This document shows, piece after piece, positions 31,719 to 41,749 of a DNA stretch of 64,000 bases. Numbering within the stretch: the stretch's first letter is position 1; each line of letters starts with the position of its first letter. Below the pieces are notes generated by a model that did not search any database, had not been told where the DNA came from, and worked only from the letters and a program-made list of their open reading frames with translations. Origin of the DNA: Euborellia annulipes (taxonomy: Eukaryota > Arthropoda > Insecta > Dermaptera > Anisolabididae); NCBI GenBank assembly GCA_023213315.1, contig JAKCPI010021903.1, positions 85,567 to 149,566 of the forward strand, written 5' to 3'. A program made the translations under genes and the position numbers.

Positions 31719-32600
31719 GAATCGTTTATTTCAGAAACCACCTAAGTGCGTTTTTTTCAACTTTCGGAAAACTAAAAAAAACTGTTTTGCAGCTTAAGTA
31801 TAGGTCTAGTCTACTTCAAATATTTTTTTATCAAATCATAAACATGCTATTGGGATAATCTATTTAAAAAATTTTTTTTTTTTCCTTTAAGTTTTTGAGT
31901 AATTAATTTTTGAAAAAATTGCACTTAGGTGGTTTCTGAAATAAACGAGTGATTTTTTAAAAATTATTATTGAAATTAAGTCAAACCATTAATTTTTACC
32001 TGTTTTGGTATCAAAGGTAAGTAATAGACACACTTAAGTATAAAAAAGAGTGTTTTTACTATGCCTAAATCGAAAAATACAAGTAGACTACATAAAGTAT
32101 GTCTATATACACAGCGTATATACAGAGTCGTACTGCAGTCCTTTGAGCCTAGCATTCCGAATAATGTTCCGTTTGTATTTTTCTTCGTGCACAACACCAC
32201 GCCTACGCTTGGGAATAGGTTCATCATCTGAACTATCCGACATGGCTTAAGAACTATATAATGCAATAATAAACAACAAAATAACACCTAATTTTCATCG
32301 AAAACTCACGAAAACTAACTACTCAGTGTTAGGTAACCTTTGAATCAAACCAGCGAGTCACAAAACACGTGATGTCTACAGGGCATGAGTGAAATTTACC
32401 GCAGAAAGAACCTAAGCGACGGCGCTTGGGTTCTTTCTGAAATAAACGGATTATTTTCAAGGCTGCCAAATAGCATTGCTGATGAGGAACATTGGTTATT
32501 TCGGCACTAAAAGATGTATTTACCTTTAAATTGTACATTAGCACCAAAAACACATTTTTTGAAATTTTGTCCCTTAGGTGCTTTCTGAAATAAACGATTC
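31719..32600. mobile_element. TIR element inserted in Helitron
   Basis: Ends GAATCGTTTATTTCAGAAAC and, in reverse complement, GAATCGTTTATTTCAGAAAG. AAAT flanks both sides (31715-31718 and 32601-32604), and the related Helitron at 43265 lacks the insertion. Further inverted copies of the terminus lie inside (ending near 31952 and 32452). It carries a short ORF on the minus strand. Superfamily unknown. Confidence 0.75.
32103..32243 (-). CDS. 46-aa basic/acidic ORF, first-exon-like
   Basis: Begins MSDSSDDEPIPKRRRG, then HEEKYKRNIIRN and ARLKGLQYDS, and stops at TAG 32103. A serine/acidic start, a short KRRR basic patch, and a 'YKRN.I...R.KGL.Y' pattern resemble the N-termini of a family of predicted proteins I recall from insect genomes that travel with DNA transposons. 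That recollection is weak. It could be the retained first exon of the parent transposase or accessory gene. It could also be chance, but codon-by-codon composition looks protein-like. Confidence 0.35.
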   Translation of the reverse strand: MSDSSDDEPIPKRRRGVVHEEKYKRNIIRNARLKGLQYDSVYTLCI

Positions 32601-32800
32601 AAATAAACTAGCTCGCTGAAAGCGAGCAAAGGGGGTCCAGGGGGCGCAGCCCCCGTGGCTAGGCGGAAAGCCCGCCGAAGGCGGGCTTTGCGACTAGTTA
32701 ATTATAATAATGAAATAATTAAATATCTCAAATGAAAAATAATAAAAATTGTTATATAAATAAATTTTCTTTTTTTTTTTTTTTTTTGACTGACTCTCAA

Positions 32801-34113
32801 GGGGGTTCAGAAGCGACGACTAAAAGTACTTTAAAAACAAGACTAGACTATTATAAGGAATTTTTCAATAAGGTATTTTTTAAATGAATTATATTCATAA
32901 GAGATTATTGGGACATCGAGCTATAATTCTTTTAATGACTTATTAAAAAATTATCGTAATTAATTTTTTGTTATCAAGCAAATACAAAAAAATCTGGTGT
33001 GACTGGCGCACAGCACACAACTTTCTCTTACCTTCGGTAATCGAAAGTTGTGTTCTGTGCTTGTCACACCAGATTTTTTGTGTCGACATGTATTTAGTTT
33101 CCGACAGTACGGTACATTCGATTTTCAAGATGTAAAATTTATAAGTATGGGAAAATATTTATATTTTGATACCATGGCAACCATTTCTCCTATCTTTTCT
33201 ATGGAGTACAAGAGTAAAGTGGTCTTCAGAAGATTTCAATCACAAAATGAGAATATACATTTTAAAGAGAATCTAAAAAATAATTGATTTTTGAATTTTT
33301 TAAAAAATCGTTGGAGCAAATTTTGAGAAAATCGAAAAAAACTGAAAAAGTGCTTCAGTAAAGTACTAGTACTTTTTGGTCGATTTTGTTCAAAAGCTTC
33401 GTGTCACGTCCCATGGGGGTGCCTAACTTAAATATAAAATTTCAACTTCCTAGCTCTTTTCGTTCTTGAGATATTTTGTTCACAGACAGACACACAGACA
33501 CACGGACACACAGACACACAGACACACAGACAGACAGACCATGTCGCGAAAACCACTTTTTGGATTCAGGGGACCTCAAAACGTGAAGATCCATCAAAAC
33601 CTCGACATCGAATTTTTGACATGAATCCATTACTTTCTCTCTATATATATATTACATATATACATAGGTAAGAGAAAGTAAAAAGAATCTGTCCCAATAA
33701 TCTTTAATTATTTTTAAATTTAAAAATGAATTTATTGTTATTATTAATCACATATTAATTAAGAAATTTTTAAAATAAGCTTAGATGATTTATTTAAAAA
33801 TCAAATGTCATATTAGTTCAGCATTCTTGCAATAGATGGCAGGCTAGTCTAACAGCTGATCTCCTAATAGCCTATATCTGGCCTATATTTACATATTTTT
33901 ATGCTTTTATAAAAGATACATAATATATAATAACATTTATAAAGTATTTATTGTTAAAAGAAAATCAACCAAATGCATTAAATATTATTAGCTACCATTC
34001 TGACATCTCTTGGCAAATTTTTGAATTACTTGATTTTTTGGGCATACTTTTTATGACACACAACGCCATCTTAGCGGGAAAAACATGCGTAACACCTTCG
34101 CTCCCGAGCACCC
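32801..34113 (+). mobile_element. TTAA element family A (HCR nested)
   Basis: Left end GGGGGTTCAGAAGCGACG, flanked by TCAA (decayed TTAA). Right end in reverse complement GGGTGCTCGGGAGCGAAGG, flanked by TTAA at 34114-34117. Without the 690-bp HCR copy inside it is about 620 bp. Other copies: 38853-39462, 45991-46546 and 59344 onward. No transposase. A TTAA duplication fits piggyBac-like or related MITEs. Confidence 0.75.
32991..33680 (+). repeat. HCR repeat with two empty-site references
   Basis: Complete copy inserted in the A-run after GCAAATAC of the TTAA element. The equivalent positions near 46180 (and 39270 in reverse) read straight through, GCAAATACAAAAAAACAATC, so the boundaries lie at AATCTGG and GAGAAAGTA. 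The patch of GACA/CACA units is at 33483-33538. The X-box is degraded (GATACCATGGCAAC). Confidence 0.92.
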
Positions 34114-34117
34114 TTAA

Positions 34118-34744
34118 GGATAAATACAGTAGATAGTTTAATAAAATATAATACGCCACTTAACAATTTTTTATTTTTTTAATGACGTATGAATATTTAT
34201 ATGTATGTTTTTAATATATCTACTATAAACTGAATAAATAAATAACATGAGAGAGAAAGGCTCATTAAAATATGAACGAAAAAAAGGAAGGGGGGGGGAG
34301 GGAGAAGGGGGCGGAGGCTGGGGTGAAAAAAGAAAAAAAAATTAAATTTAAATTCCAAGCCAATCAAAGCTCTTTTTCGTATTTAAATTACCTTTGATAT
34401 TTCCATTTGTTGTTGTTATACAAGAACAAAAAAAAAAAAAAAGAAAAAAATTACAGTGTTTAACATGCTTTGCACAAATGAAATAAAACTTTTTTGTTTT
34501 GTTTTATTTCTTTCATTTTTAACCTTTGAGAGGTCAAAAAAAAGGTATAAAGTCATTGACTTTCTTTTGGGGGATAGAGGTCTCGCTTCTTTTGTTGGAG
34601 AGGTGAAATGGTGACGTGAGAAGAAATAAATGTTTGAGGGAACCCCACCAGATGAAGCCAGACTGTGCATTACCTAAAAGGAAATTCCGAAATTGGGCAA
34701 AAAAAAAAAAAAAAAAAAAGTGGAGAATCTGATGATGCGAGCTC
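34118..34744. other. No gene; G-rich run
   Basis: AAGGGGGGGGGAGGGAG near 34289-34305, A-runs at 34427-34450 and 34699-34719. No supported gene. Confidence 0.45.
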
Positions 34745-34880
34745 CGAAAAGCTTAAATAGAAATGCCTGGACCCCCAATGGATATATTTAAACATACGAG
34801 TATCGTTAAAAGTCTTAAATGGCCTAAGTTGCCGAAAGGACTGTGTGAATGAGAAAAAAGTGTAAATGTTTTTAAAAACA
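34745..34880 (+). mobile_element. SINE 3' half
   Basis: AGCTTAAATAGAAATGCCTG through CTTAAATGGCCTAAGTTGCC and the GTGTGAATGAGAAAAAAGTG tail. The tRNA-like head is missing. It abuts a truncated HCR. Confidence 0.78.
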
Positions 34881-34892
34881 AAAAAAAAAAAG

Positions 34893-35301
34893 TACAAGAA
34901 TAAAGTGGTCTTCAAACAAACTTCTAAAAAAAATATTTGATTTTTGAATTCTAATCAAAATCGTTGGAGCGAATTTTGAGAAAATCGAAAAAAAACTGAA
35001 AAAGTACATCAGTAAAGTACTAGTACTCTTTGGCCGATTTTGATTAAAAGCTTATTTTTCCGGTCCCGGGGGGTGTTTAACTTAAATATAAAATTTCAGC
35101 CTCATAGCTCAATTCCTTCATGCTTAAAATTGAACACACACACACACACACAGACAGACCATGTCGCGAAAACCACTTTTTTGGATTCAGGGGGCCTCGA
35201 AACGTGAAGATCCATCAAAATCTCGACATCGAATTTTTGACATGAATCCAATACTTTCTCTCTATATATATATTACATATATACATAGGTAAGAGAAAGT
35301 A
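34893..35301 (+). repeat. HCR repeat, 5'-truncated
   Basis: Begins in AGTACAAGAATAAAGTGGTC and runs to hairpin A. An AC/ACAG run lies at 35135-35157. Hairpin B and the X-box are absent. Confidence 0.82.
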
Positions 35302-35749
35302 AAAAGGTGGCTCAAAATATTGATTCAAATAAATAAATAAATAAGAAGTGATTATAGGTTTAATCTAATTTTAAATATATGTTTCCAAATCAGGAGAGGG
35401 TAACAAACAAAAAGGCCTAAAGGCACACACATAGTATCAAAGTGCGATCAAAAGGGGCCAGTGAATACAACAAAAAAAAACAACAAATAATTACAGAACG
35501 TTCCTTTACCTTCTATTTATTTTTGCTCTTTTTTTTGTTTGTTTCTTGGAAAATCGAAACACGACAACGCACGCAATTGTCAAACAAAACCAATACATTC
35601 TATCTATATCGTCTTTTAATTAAATAATATTCGTTCCAGCGGGGAGGGGGTTCACCCCTCTCCCCTCCCTCCTTCCCTTAATTAATATAATATACATATC
35701 TGACTCATTAAAAGATATAGATGCGCACCTCCTCACTTATTAAAAAAAA
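35302..35749. other. No gene seen
   Basis: Contains a GGGGAGGGGG...CCCCTCTCCCC patch near 35640-35670. No supported gene. Confidence 0.45.
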
Positions 35750-35877
35750 AATCTGGTGTGACTGAACACACAGCGAAACTGAAAGTTGTGTTCTGTGCTT
35801 GTCACACCAGATTTTTCGTGCCGAGATATATTTAATTTCCTGCTGTTCTGTAATTCAAAATGTAAAATTTATAAACA
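35750..35877 (+). repeat. HCR repeat, left end only
   Basis: A shortened hairpin B (the arm between TGAC and GAAAGTTGTG is partly deleted), then TTTATAAAC, where the Helitron fragment begins. Confidence 0.75.
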
Positions 35878-35878
35878 C

Positions 35879-36355
35879 TCCTTCGGCGGGCTTCGCTCCT
35901 AGCCGAGGAGCTTCACCCCCTGGACCCCCCCCACCAGCTGACTGTGGCAGACCCTCGCCTTTTCTTCATAATTATGCAAAGAAAATTTTTTTTTTTTTTT
36001 TTTAACCTTTCCACCTTCTCCTTTCTCCCCACCCCCTTTCCTACTTTCTTTTAACCATTTTGGGCCTTTAACACTTTTGATTTAAACAATATATTTTGGT
36101 AAAGAAATTTTTTTTTGGGGTTTATATTTTTTTCAACCCTCTCTAATTCAAAAAGCTCAAACAACAGCCTCGCTCCGTCTGGGTTCGGACGTGTGGTGTG
36201 GGGGGGGGGCAAAGAAAATTATTATTATTCCATTCTAATCCAGTGCCTGCTTGAAGATTTGTTTACATTCATGGAATACACAAATGAATACATAAATATT
36301 TCTCTATACATTTTCTTTGTTAGAAATTGTAACTTTAAGAATTAATAACTCAAAC
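35879..36355 (-). mobile_element. Helitron fragment with a retroposed insert
   Basis: GC-rich 3' block (CTTCGGCGGGCTTCGC), then the AATCCAGTGCCTGCTTGA region of the Helitron family. Between them, 35988-36208 is flanked by 12-bp duplications GCAAAGAAAATT (35976-35987 and 36209-36220) and starts with a T-run, so it is a reverse-oriented A-tailed retroposon of unknown family, perhaps a decayed SINE. Confidence 0.65.
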
Positions 36356-36660
36356 TACTGACCAACCTAATGTGGTACTTTATTTGAAACTCTTCGCGAA
36401 TTAATGTAATTTCAAAAGACTTCCCGATGAGCTAGAGGTGTGAAATTTGATATTTAAGGATCATTTTTTATGATAATGAATAATTTTTCAATTGAACCAA
36501 ATCAAAATAGGCCAAACTAATGTTCTTGATTTAAAGCTCTACGCTAATTAGACTATTTTAGAAAATTTCCCGATGTTATTTAAAAGCTCCTAATTTTGAA
36601 AGTTAATTTAAAAAAATCACACGAAAAAAAAGACTAAAAAGCTTAAAATAAAAATAAAAT
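36356..36660 (+). repeat. Repeat E, diverged ~145-bp units, copy 1
   Basis: Contains AATGTGGTACTTTATTTGAA and GCTAGAGGTGTGAAATTTGA blocks that recur in repeating units at 48945-49465. The region leads directly into a long foldback in both places. Confidence 0.65.
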
Positions 36661-36662
36661 AA

Positions 36663-36938
36663 AAAAAAGATTTTTAAAAAAATGCTTTTATTTAAATTGA
36701 ACTAAAAAGAGAGAAATAAGAAAGAAATAATTTAATTGTTCTTGTTAAAATTTTTTAATATTTATGACTTAAAATAAAAGCGTGGGGCGCGAGCCTCGGA
36801 ATCACTTCGAAGCGCCCCACGCTTTTATTTTAAGTCAAATATTAAAAAATTTTAACAAGAACAATTAAATTATTTCTTTCTTATTTCTCTCTTTTTAGTG
36901 AAAATTAAATAAAAGCATTTTTTAAAATCTTTTTTTTA
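36663..36938. repeat. Long foldback, copy 1
   Basis: Inverted arms of about 125 bp meet at the GC stem GCGTGGGGCGC/GCGCCCCACGC with a loop of about 21 nt (36791-36811). Arms share ATGCTTTTATTT, AATTTAATTGTTCTTGTTAA and GACTTAAAATAAAAGCG. A nearly identical foldback is at 49466-49716. Confidence 0.85.
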
Positions 36939-37534
36939 TTTTATTTTTTCGATTTCAGCCCACTGTGCGTCGCGGGTTCGGACCCTAAATCATTAACTCA
37001 CCACTCTTCTATATTTTTTGGGGCCGTCACTGCCACATAAAATAAAGGGTGGAGTGATTGTTATTTTTAGCTTTAAACAACAACAGCACCACACCCCTTG
37101 TAAAATAAATCCAAATGAATATTTGTAAAACTATTTTTCCATTCATATATATATATATTGCATGTTTTTCTCGTTAACTCTTTTCCTTTCCTTTTTTTTT
37201 GATGACTTAAAGCAACTAACTGTGTATTGAAATGAATAAATTAACTTGTGAGAAACGACAAGTCGAGTCACGCGCAAAGCTAACAATCTTTGAGTGAGTG
37301 AGTGACTACCTTTATTCCTTATTGCCTTCTCTCTCTCCTTTGGGATCCCTCGGTCGGGATCAATTCCTTACTTCCAGGAATAAAATACTCTCTCTCAGTT
37401 AGGACAAGAAGACAAATCATCTTTCCTTTACTTGTTAAGAATTAATTTATCATTTAACCTCGTGATATCAATTTGTTCTTTTTTTTTTAAAGAACACTTG
37501 TTTTATATTCCTCACCCTCCCTGGCCTTTTTTTT
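36939..37534. other. No gene; tRNA-like scrap
   Basis: GTCGCGGGTTCGGACCC at 36968-36984 is a SINE box B scrap. The rest is unique. Confidence 0.5.
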
Positions 37535-38152
37535 TACTTTCTCTTGCCTCTATATATTGTTAATATATATAGAAAGTATTGGATTCATGTCAAAAATTCG
37601 ATGTCGAGATATCCTAAAGTTTTGAGGTCCCCTGAATCCAAAAAAGTGGTTTTCGCGACATGGTACGTCTGTCTGTGTGTGTGTCTGTGAACAAAATATC
37701 TCAAGAACGAAAAGAGCTAGAAAGTTGAAATTTTATATTTAAGTTAGGCACCCCCATGGGACGTGACACGAAGCCTTTGAACAAAATCGACCAAAGAGTA
37801 CTAGTACTTTACTGATGTACTTTTTCAGTTTTTTTCGATTTTCTCTAAATTCGCTCCAACGATTTTTTTTTTTAATTCAAAAATCAATTATTTTTTAGAT
37901 GCTCTTTAAAATGTATATTCTCATTTTGTGATTGAAATCTTCTGAAGACCACTTTACTCTTGTACTCCATAGAAAAGATAGGAGAAATGGTTGCCATGGT
38001 AACAAAATATAAATATTTTCCCATAGTTATAAATTTTACCTCTTGAAAATCGAATGTTCCGTACTGTCGGGAATTAAATATATGTCGACACAAAAAATCT
38101 GGTGTGACAAGCACATTACATAACTTTCGATTACCGAAAGTCACACCAGATT
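37535..38152 (-). repeat. HCR repeat, near full-length
   Basis: Minus copy with hairpin A at the left, a perfect X-box GTTGCCATGGTAAC at 37990-38003, and a shortened hairpin B (deletion after CGATTACCGAAAG). Confidence 0.86.
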
Positions 38153-38210
38153 TTTTAGTTTTTGAGACATCATATTGGCTTTGGTTTTAAAATGTTCAGG
38201 AAATTATCCT

Positions 38211-38351
38211 ATGTCGCGAAAACCACTTTTTTGGACTCAGGGGACCTCAAAACGTGTATATCCATCAACATCTCGACATCGAATTTTTTACATGAATCTA
38301 ATACTTTCTTTCTATATATATATTAACATATATAGAGGTAAGAGAAAATAA
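38211..38351 (+). repeat. HCR repeat, right-end fragment
   Basis: ATGTCGCGAAAACCACTTTT to hairpin A (TTAACATATATAGAGGTAAG). It lies 58 bp after an inverted full copy. Confidence 0.78.
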
Positions 38352-38848
38352 AATTATAGATTACAGTAGTGATAAACAGATTTTGTTAAACGAATACTTA
38401 TAGATTTAATTTCAAAGCTTTGCTGCTACTATAAAATATAAAATTTGAAATTTTTTTTTTTTTTTTTAATTAACAAACTAATGACGTAATTAAATTTTTT
38501 TTCATACAATATATGTCAGAAAAATTTATTTTAAATATCAGCGTACAAAAAAAATGTGGAAAAGAATTCATTGCAGCTTTAAATTATTAAAAAAAAAAAA
38601 AAAAAAAAAAATTTAAATTACATTTTTCATTATATTTATTTAGATAAATATAGGAATAACCTTTGAGAGAAAAAAAAAAAAGATGGGAGAGAGATAAATT
38701 AATATTCACTTAAATTAATTTTTTGTTTTATATCATGAATATATAATAAAAATTAAATAAAGTTTCTCTCTTTCACACACAAATTAAATCCATTCACCTG
38801 TTAATAGAGAAAAAAAAAAAAAAATCTGCCGGTATTTGGTATTTTAGA
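38352..38848. other. No gene seen
   Basis: A/T runs at 38452-38466 and 38589-38610. No supported feature. Confidence 0.45.
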
Positions 38849-38852
38849 TTAA

Positions 38853-39462
38853 GGGGCTACGGGATCGAAGGTGGTACGCATATATAAGATGGCGTTGTGT
38901 GTCATAAAAAGTATGCCCAAATATCAAGTAATTCAAAAATTTGCCAAGAGATGTCAGAATGGTAGCTAATAATATTTAATGCATTTGGTTGATTTTCATT
39001 GATCTTTTAACAATAAATACTTTATAAATGTTATTATATATTATGTATCTTTTATAAAAGCATAAAAATATATAAATATAGGCCATTCGGGGATCAGCTG
39101 TTAGACTAGCCTGCCATCTATTGCAAGAATGCTGAACTAATTTGACAGTTGATTTTTAAATAAATCATCTAAGCTTATTTTAAAAATTTCTGAATTAATA
39201 TGTGATTAATAATAACAATAAATTCATTTTTAAATTTAAAAAAATTAAAGATTATTGGGACAGATTGTTTTTTTGTATTTGCTTGATAACAAAAAAAATT
39301 AATTACGATAATTTTTTAATAAGTCATTAAACAAATTATAGCTCGATGTCCCAATAATCTCTTATGAATTTAATTCATTTAAAAAAAAACCGCATTGAAA
39401 AATTCCTTATAATAGTCTAGTTTTTTTTTTAAAGTACGTTTAGACGTCGCTCCTGAACCCCC
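38853..39462 (-). mobile_element. TTAA element family A, empty of HCR
   Basis: TTAA flanks at 38849-38852 and 39463-39466. The right end in reverse complement reads GGGGGTTCAGGAGCGACG. This 610-bp copy has no HCR at the position corresponding to 32991. Confidence 0.82.
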
Positions 39463-39479
39463 TTAAAATCCAAGAAGTT

Positions 39480-39958
39480 AAATTTATTTAGATTATTATT
39501 TGAAATTGCTATTAGAATCCCCCTTTCTGAGGTGCTTACGTGACAACTTTGAATACCTAGGCTCCATAATAAACAACCTGGGGCAATCGGCACCTGAAGG
39601 TCGTAAGGCCTTCTCCTGGAATCCACTCCAACGAAATAATCACCCAGATATTTGGGGCACTCTCCCTTCAGGATTCTCCAAGTAAGCTTCAAACAAGCGA
39701 GGGACCTCAGTTCGGCAACCCTTAGCCATCCCAACTCTCTGTAAGTGGGCGAAATATGTGCGTCCCTTTTGAGTTTGCTGACGAACCTGAGAGCATAATT
39801 TTGGGACCTTTGTAGCCTATTCATGAGGACACGGGTCAGGTCCGCCATTGCAATTAGGCTGGAATTGAAGTGAGGGAACACAAGGGTCTGCATATGGAGA
39901 GATAACAACATCTCGAAAGACACAAAGTTAAAGTTGGTCAACTCCCTAATCTTTCCCA
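39480..39958 (-). pseudogene. Jockey-like LINE RT C-terminal fragment
   Basis: The minus-strand frame has LVFPHFNSSLIAMADL, RLQRSQNYALRFVSKLKRD, HISPTYRELGWLRVAELR and LTWRILKGECPKYL. This is the post-palm thumb region conserved in jockey/I-type LINE reverse transcriptases. The catalytic palm is absent. A plus-strand RTE-like sequence is broken by this fragment. Confidence 0.72.
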
Positions 39959-40262
39959 TCGCCACATACATCGCTTCTGAAACGTGGACAATGAAAAAGG
40001 CTGACCAACTGCGAATAGACGCATTCGAAATGTGGTGCTATCGAAGAATGCTCCAAATCCCCTGGACCGCTCATACTATGCGAACTCAACATCCAAAAAT
40101 GACTGTCCACAAGGATAAAATCGAGAATGCTGGCATATTTCGGCCACCTGGCCAGAAGAACTGACGGCCTGGAGAGGCTCGTGATGAGATGGGTCGACCA
40201 GATCGAGCGGTCTGTCGGCCAGGGACTGCAACATTCGATCCATATGGCCCAAAACATAACAC
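39527..40262 (+). pseudogene. RTE-like LINE RT tail, interrupted
   Basis: Plus-strand pieces: DNFEYLGSIINNLGQSAPE at 39531-39587, then after the inverted insert ASETWTMKKADQLRIDAFEM and WCYRRMLQIPW (from about 39970), and, one frame over, MLAYFGHLARR and RWVDQIERSVGQGLQ. The order matches the RT C-terminal tail of RTE/CR1-like endonuclease-RT proteins. Frame changes and a missing stretch show it is dead. Confidence 0.7.
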
Positions 40263-40302
40263 ATAATTTCACCAGGGAACCAGACGTAGCCTTACACCTA
40301 AT

Positions 40303-40566
40303 TCAGTGCAATAGGAGAATCCCCGAAGAGCCAGGTACGCCAGGGCGACAAGGGATCAGCGAAGGAGGAAGGAAGGAAGTCCTCACTTTTATGTGCGAAG
40401 GAAGGGAATTCCAGAGCATAATGGATTCTATACGGAACGATCTTCCATAAAGAAATGACTTATGACATGGAATCATCAGGCTAGAAATGTTCGATCTGGA
40501 CCCCGACCTTGAATAATAATTGCTCAGATATTGAGGGCCAAACACCTTCAACAACTGCCAGATCAA
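40303..40566 (-). pseudogene. LINE RT C-terminal tail, second fragment
   Basis: LLKVFGPQYLSNYYS, then RSFRIESIMLWNSLPSHIKV, the 'R...F...A..LWNSLP..I' end of a LINE RT. It corresponds to the part that follows the 39480 fragment in family order, but lies upstream of it on this strand. It is therefore a separate insertion or a rearrangement. Confidence 0.65.
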
Positions 40567-40734
40567 CCGAGGCTACTCATCCACCTTCAACCAGCCCAGA
40601 TATTTATAATATTCAGTGACACCAAAATCGTCCGTTTCCCGTGACTCACCCTGTATAATAGATTTTTCAGCTAAAAAACTAAATTATCTCGTTTAAAAGT
40701 TTTAAGTGTAAAATTGAAAAGGAGACCATTGGGT

Positions 40735-40935
40735 CTGGTGTGAGCGAGTGCACAGCATACAAATTTCTTCGGTAATTGAAAGCTGTGTTCTATGCTTGTC
40801 GTTTGTGTCGATATAGTTTCCGATAGTAGATAAACAGAACAATATTTATATTTTGTAACCATGGACGATATAAGAAAAATCTGCTGTGACAAGCACATAC
40901 CTACAACACACATCTTCCGATTACCGATGATTCTA
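40735..40935. repeat. HCR remnants in both orientations
   Basis: TCTGGTGTGAGCGAGTGCAC (plus, hairpin B), then ATATTTATATTTTGTAACCATGG, then a minus hairpin B arm (AAAAATCTGCTGTGACAAGC). Very worn. Confidence 0.6.
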
Positions 40936-41474
40936 AGACCTCCATAATTGACAACTCCCTCCAAATAAGAGACAAAAGGGTTACAGGGTTTTTTTTTTTA
41001 TATATACTCTCAAACTCGTGGTGGCAAAAACTTATTTTTATCAACAAAGGAAGATAAATTTTATTAATTTGTCAAATTGTCAATCAATTATGCCTTAGTC
41101 ATTGATTGTGTCAAGATTTAAATTCATGCCATTTTAGATCAATCAAAAAATAAAAATGAAATAATATCAATTTAAGGGACAGAGAGAGAGAGTAAAAAAC
41201 AACTTCAAAGAGTTTAATTACATTTACGTTTTCAAACACAGACAGACAGACAGACAGACAGAGAGACTGAATACAACAAAAAAATCAATAGAAAATATAT
41301 ATATATAACGTGCATGATTAATCACAAAGGAATAAAATAAAAATTGGAACACAAACACAAAAAAATTCTTAAAAAATTGGAAAATTTATTTATAAATTAA
41401 TAAATCAAATGTCAAAGGTATGCGAAAAAATTAATAAATTTGGCGGCGGGGGAAGGGGGACATATTTAAAAAAA
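40936..41474. other. No gene; ACAG run
   Basis: CAGACAGACAGACAGACAG at 41239-41262. Nothing else supported. Confidence 0.45.
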
Positions 41475-41549
41475 AATCTGGTGTGCTGTTCGAGTAGCAC
41501 ACAACATTCGGTAATCGAAAGTTGTGTTTTGGGCTTGTCACACCAGATT
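41475..41549. repeat. HCR hairpin B alone
   Basis: A complete hairpin B without any HCR body: AATCTGGTGTG at the left pairs with CACACCAGATT at the right; AGCACACAAC pairs with GTTGTGTTTTG. The ACTTTCTCTTACC portion is deleted. Confidence 0.75.
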
Positions 41550-41739
41550 TCAAGACAGATAACCAAAAGAGGCCCTTGGGGAAGACTAAGAATGGATAGA
41601 TATACGGTCGACGACGCTTTGGTCACCCTGATCCATATAAGTCAAAATGATGGACCTGATATCATAAATTTATTGTGTGAAATATAATGAATATATCAGA
41701 ATGTGATACATATACTAAGAAGGGTAATTTAGTTTCTGT
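41550..41739. other. No gene seen
   Basis: Unique sequence up to the HTH pseudogene. Confidence 0.4.
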
Positions 41740-41749
41740 CCCGCGTGGT

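Larger units (their letters stand above)
31263..32697 (+). mobile_element. Non-autonomous Helitron, intact ends
   Basis: Starts TCTATCTATATATATATA, preceded by A. Ends with the hairpin GCCCGCC-GAA-GGCGGGC (32670-32686), then TTTGCGA and CTAG, followed by T. This is the canonical Helitron 3' end. It shares 5' and internal blocks with the minus copy at 43265-43925, and its GC-rich 3' end with the family at 28251. It is interrupted by a TIR element at 31719-32600. Confidence 0.82.
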
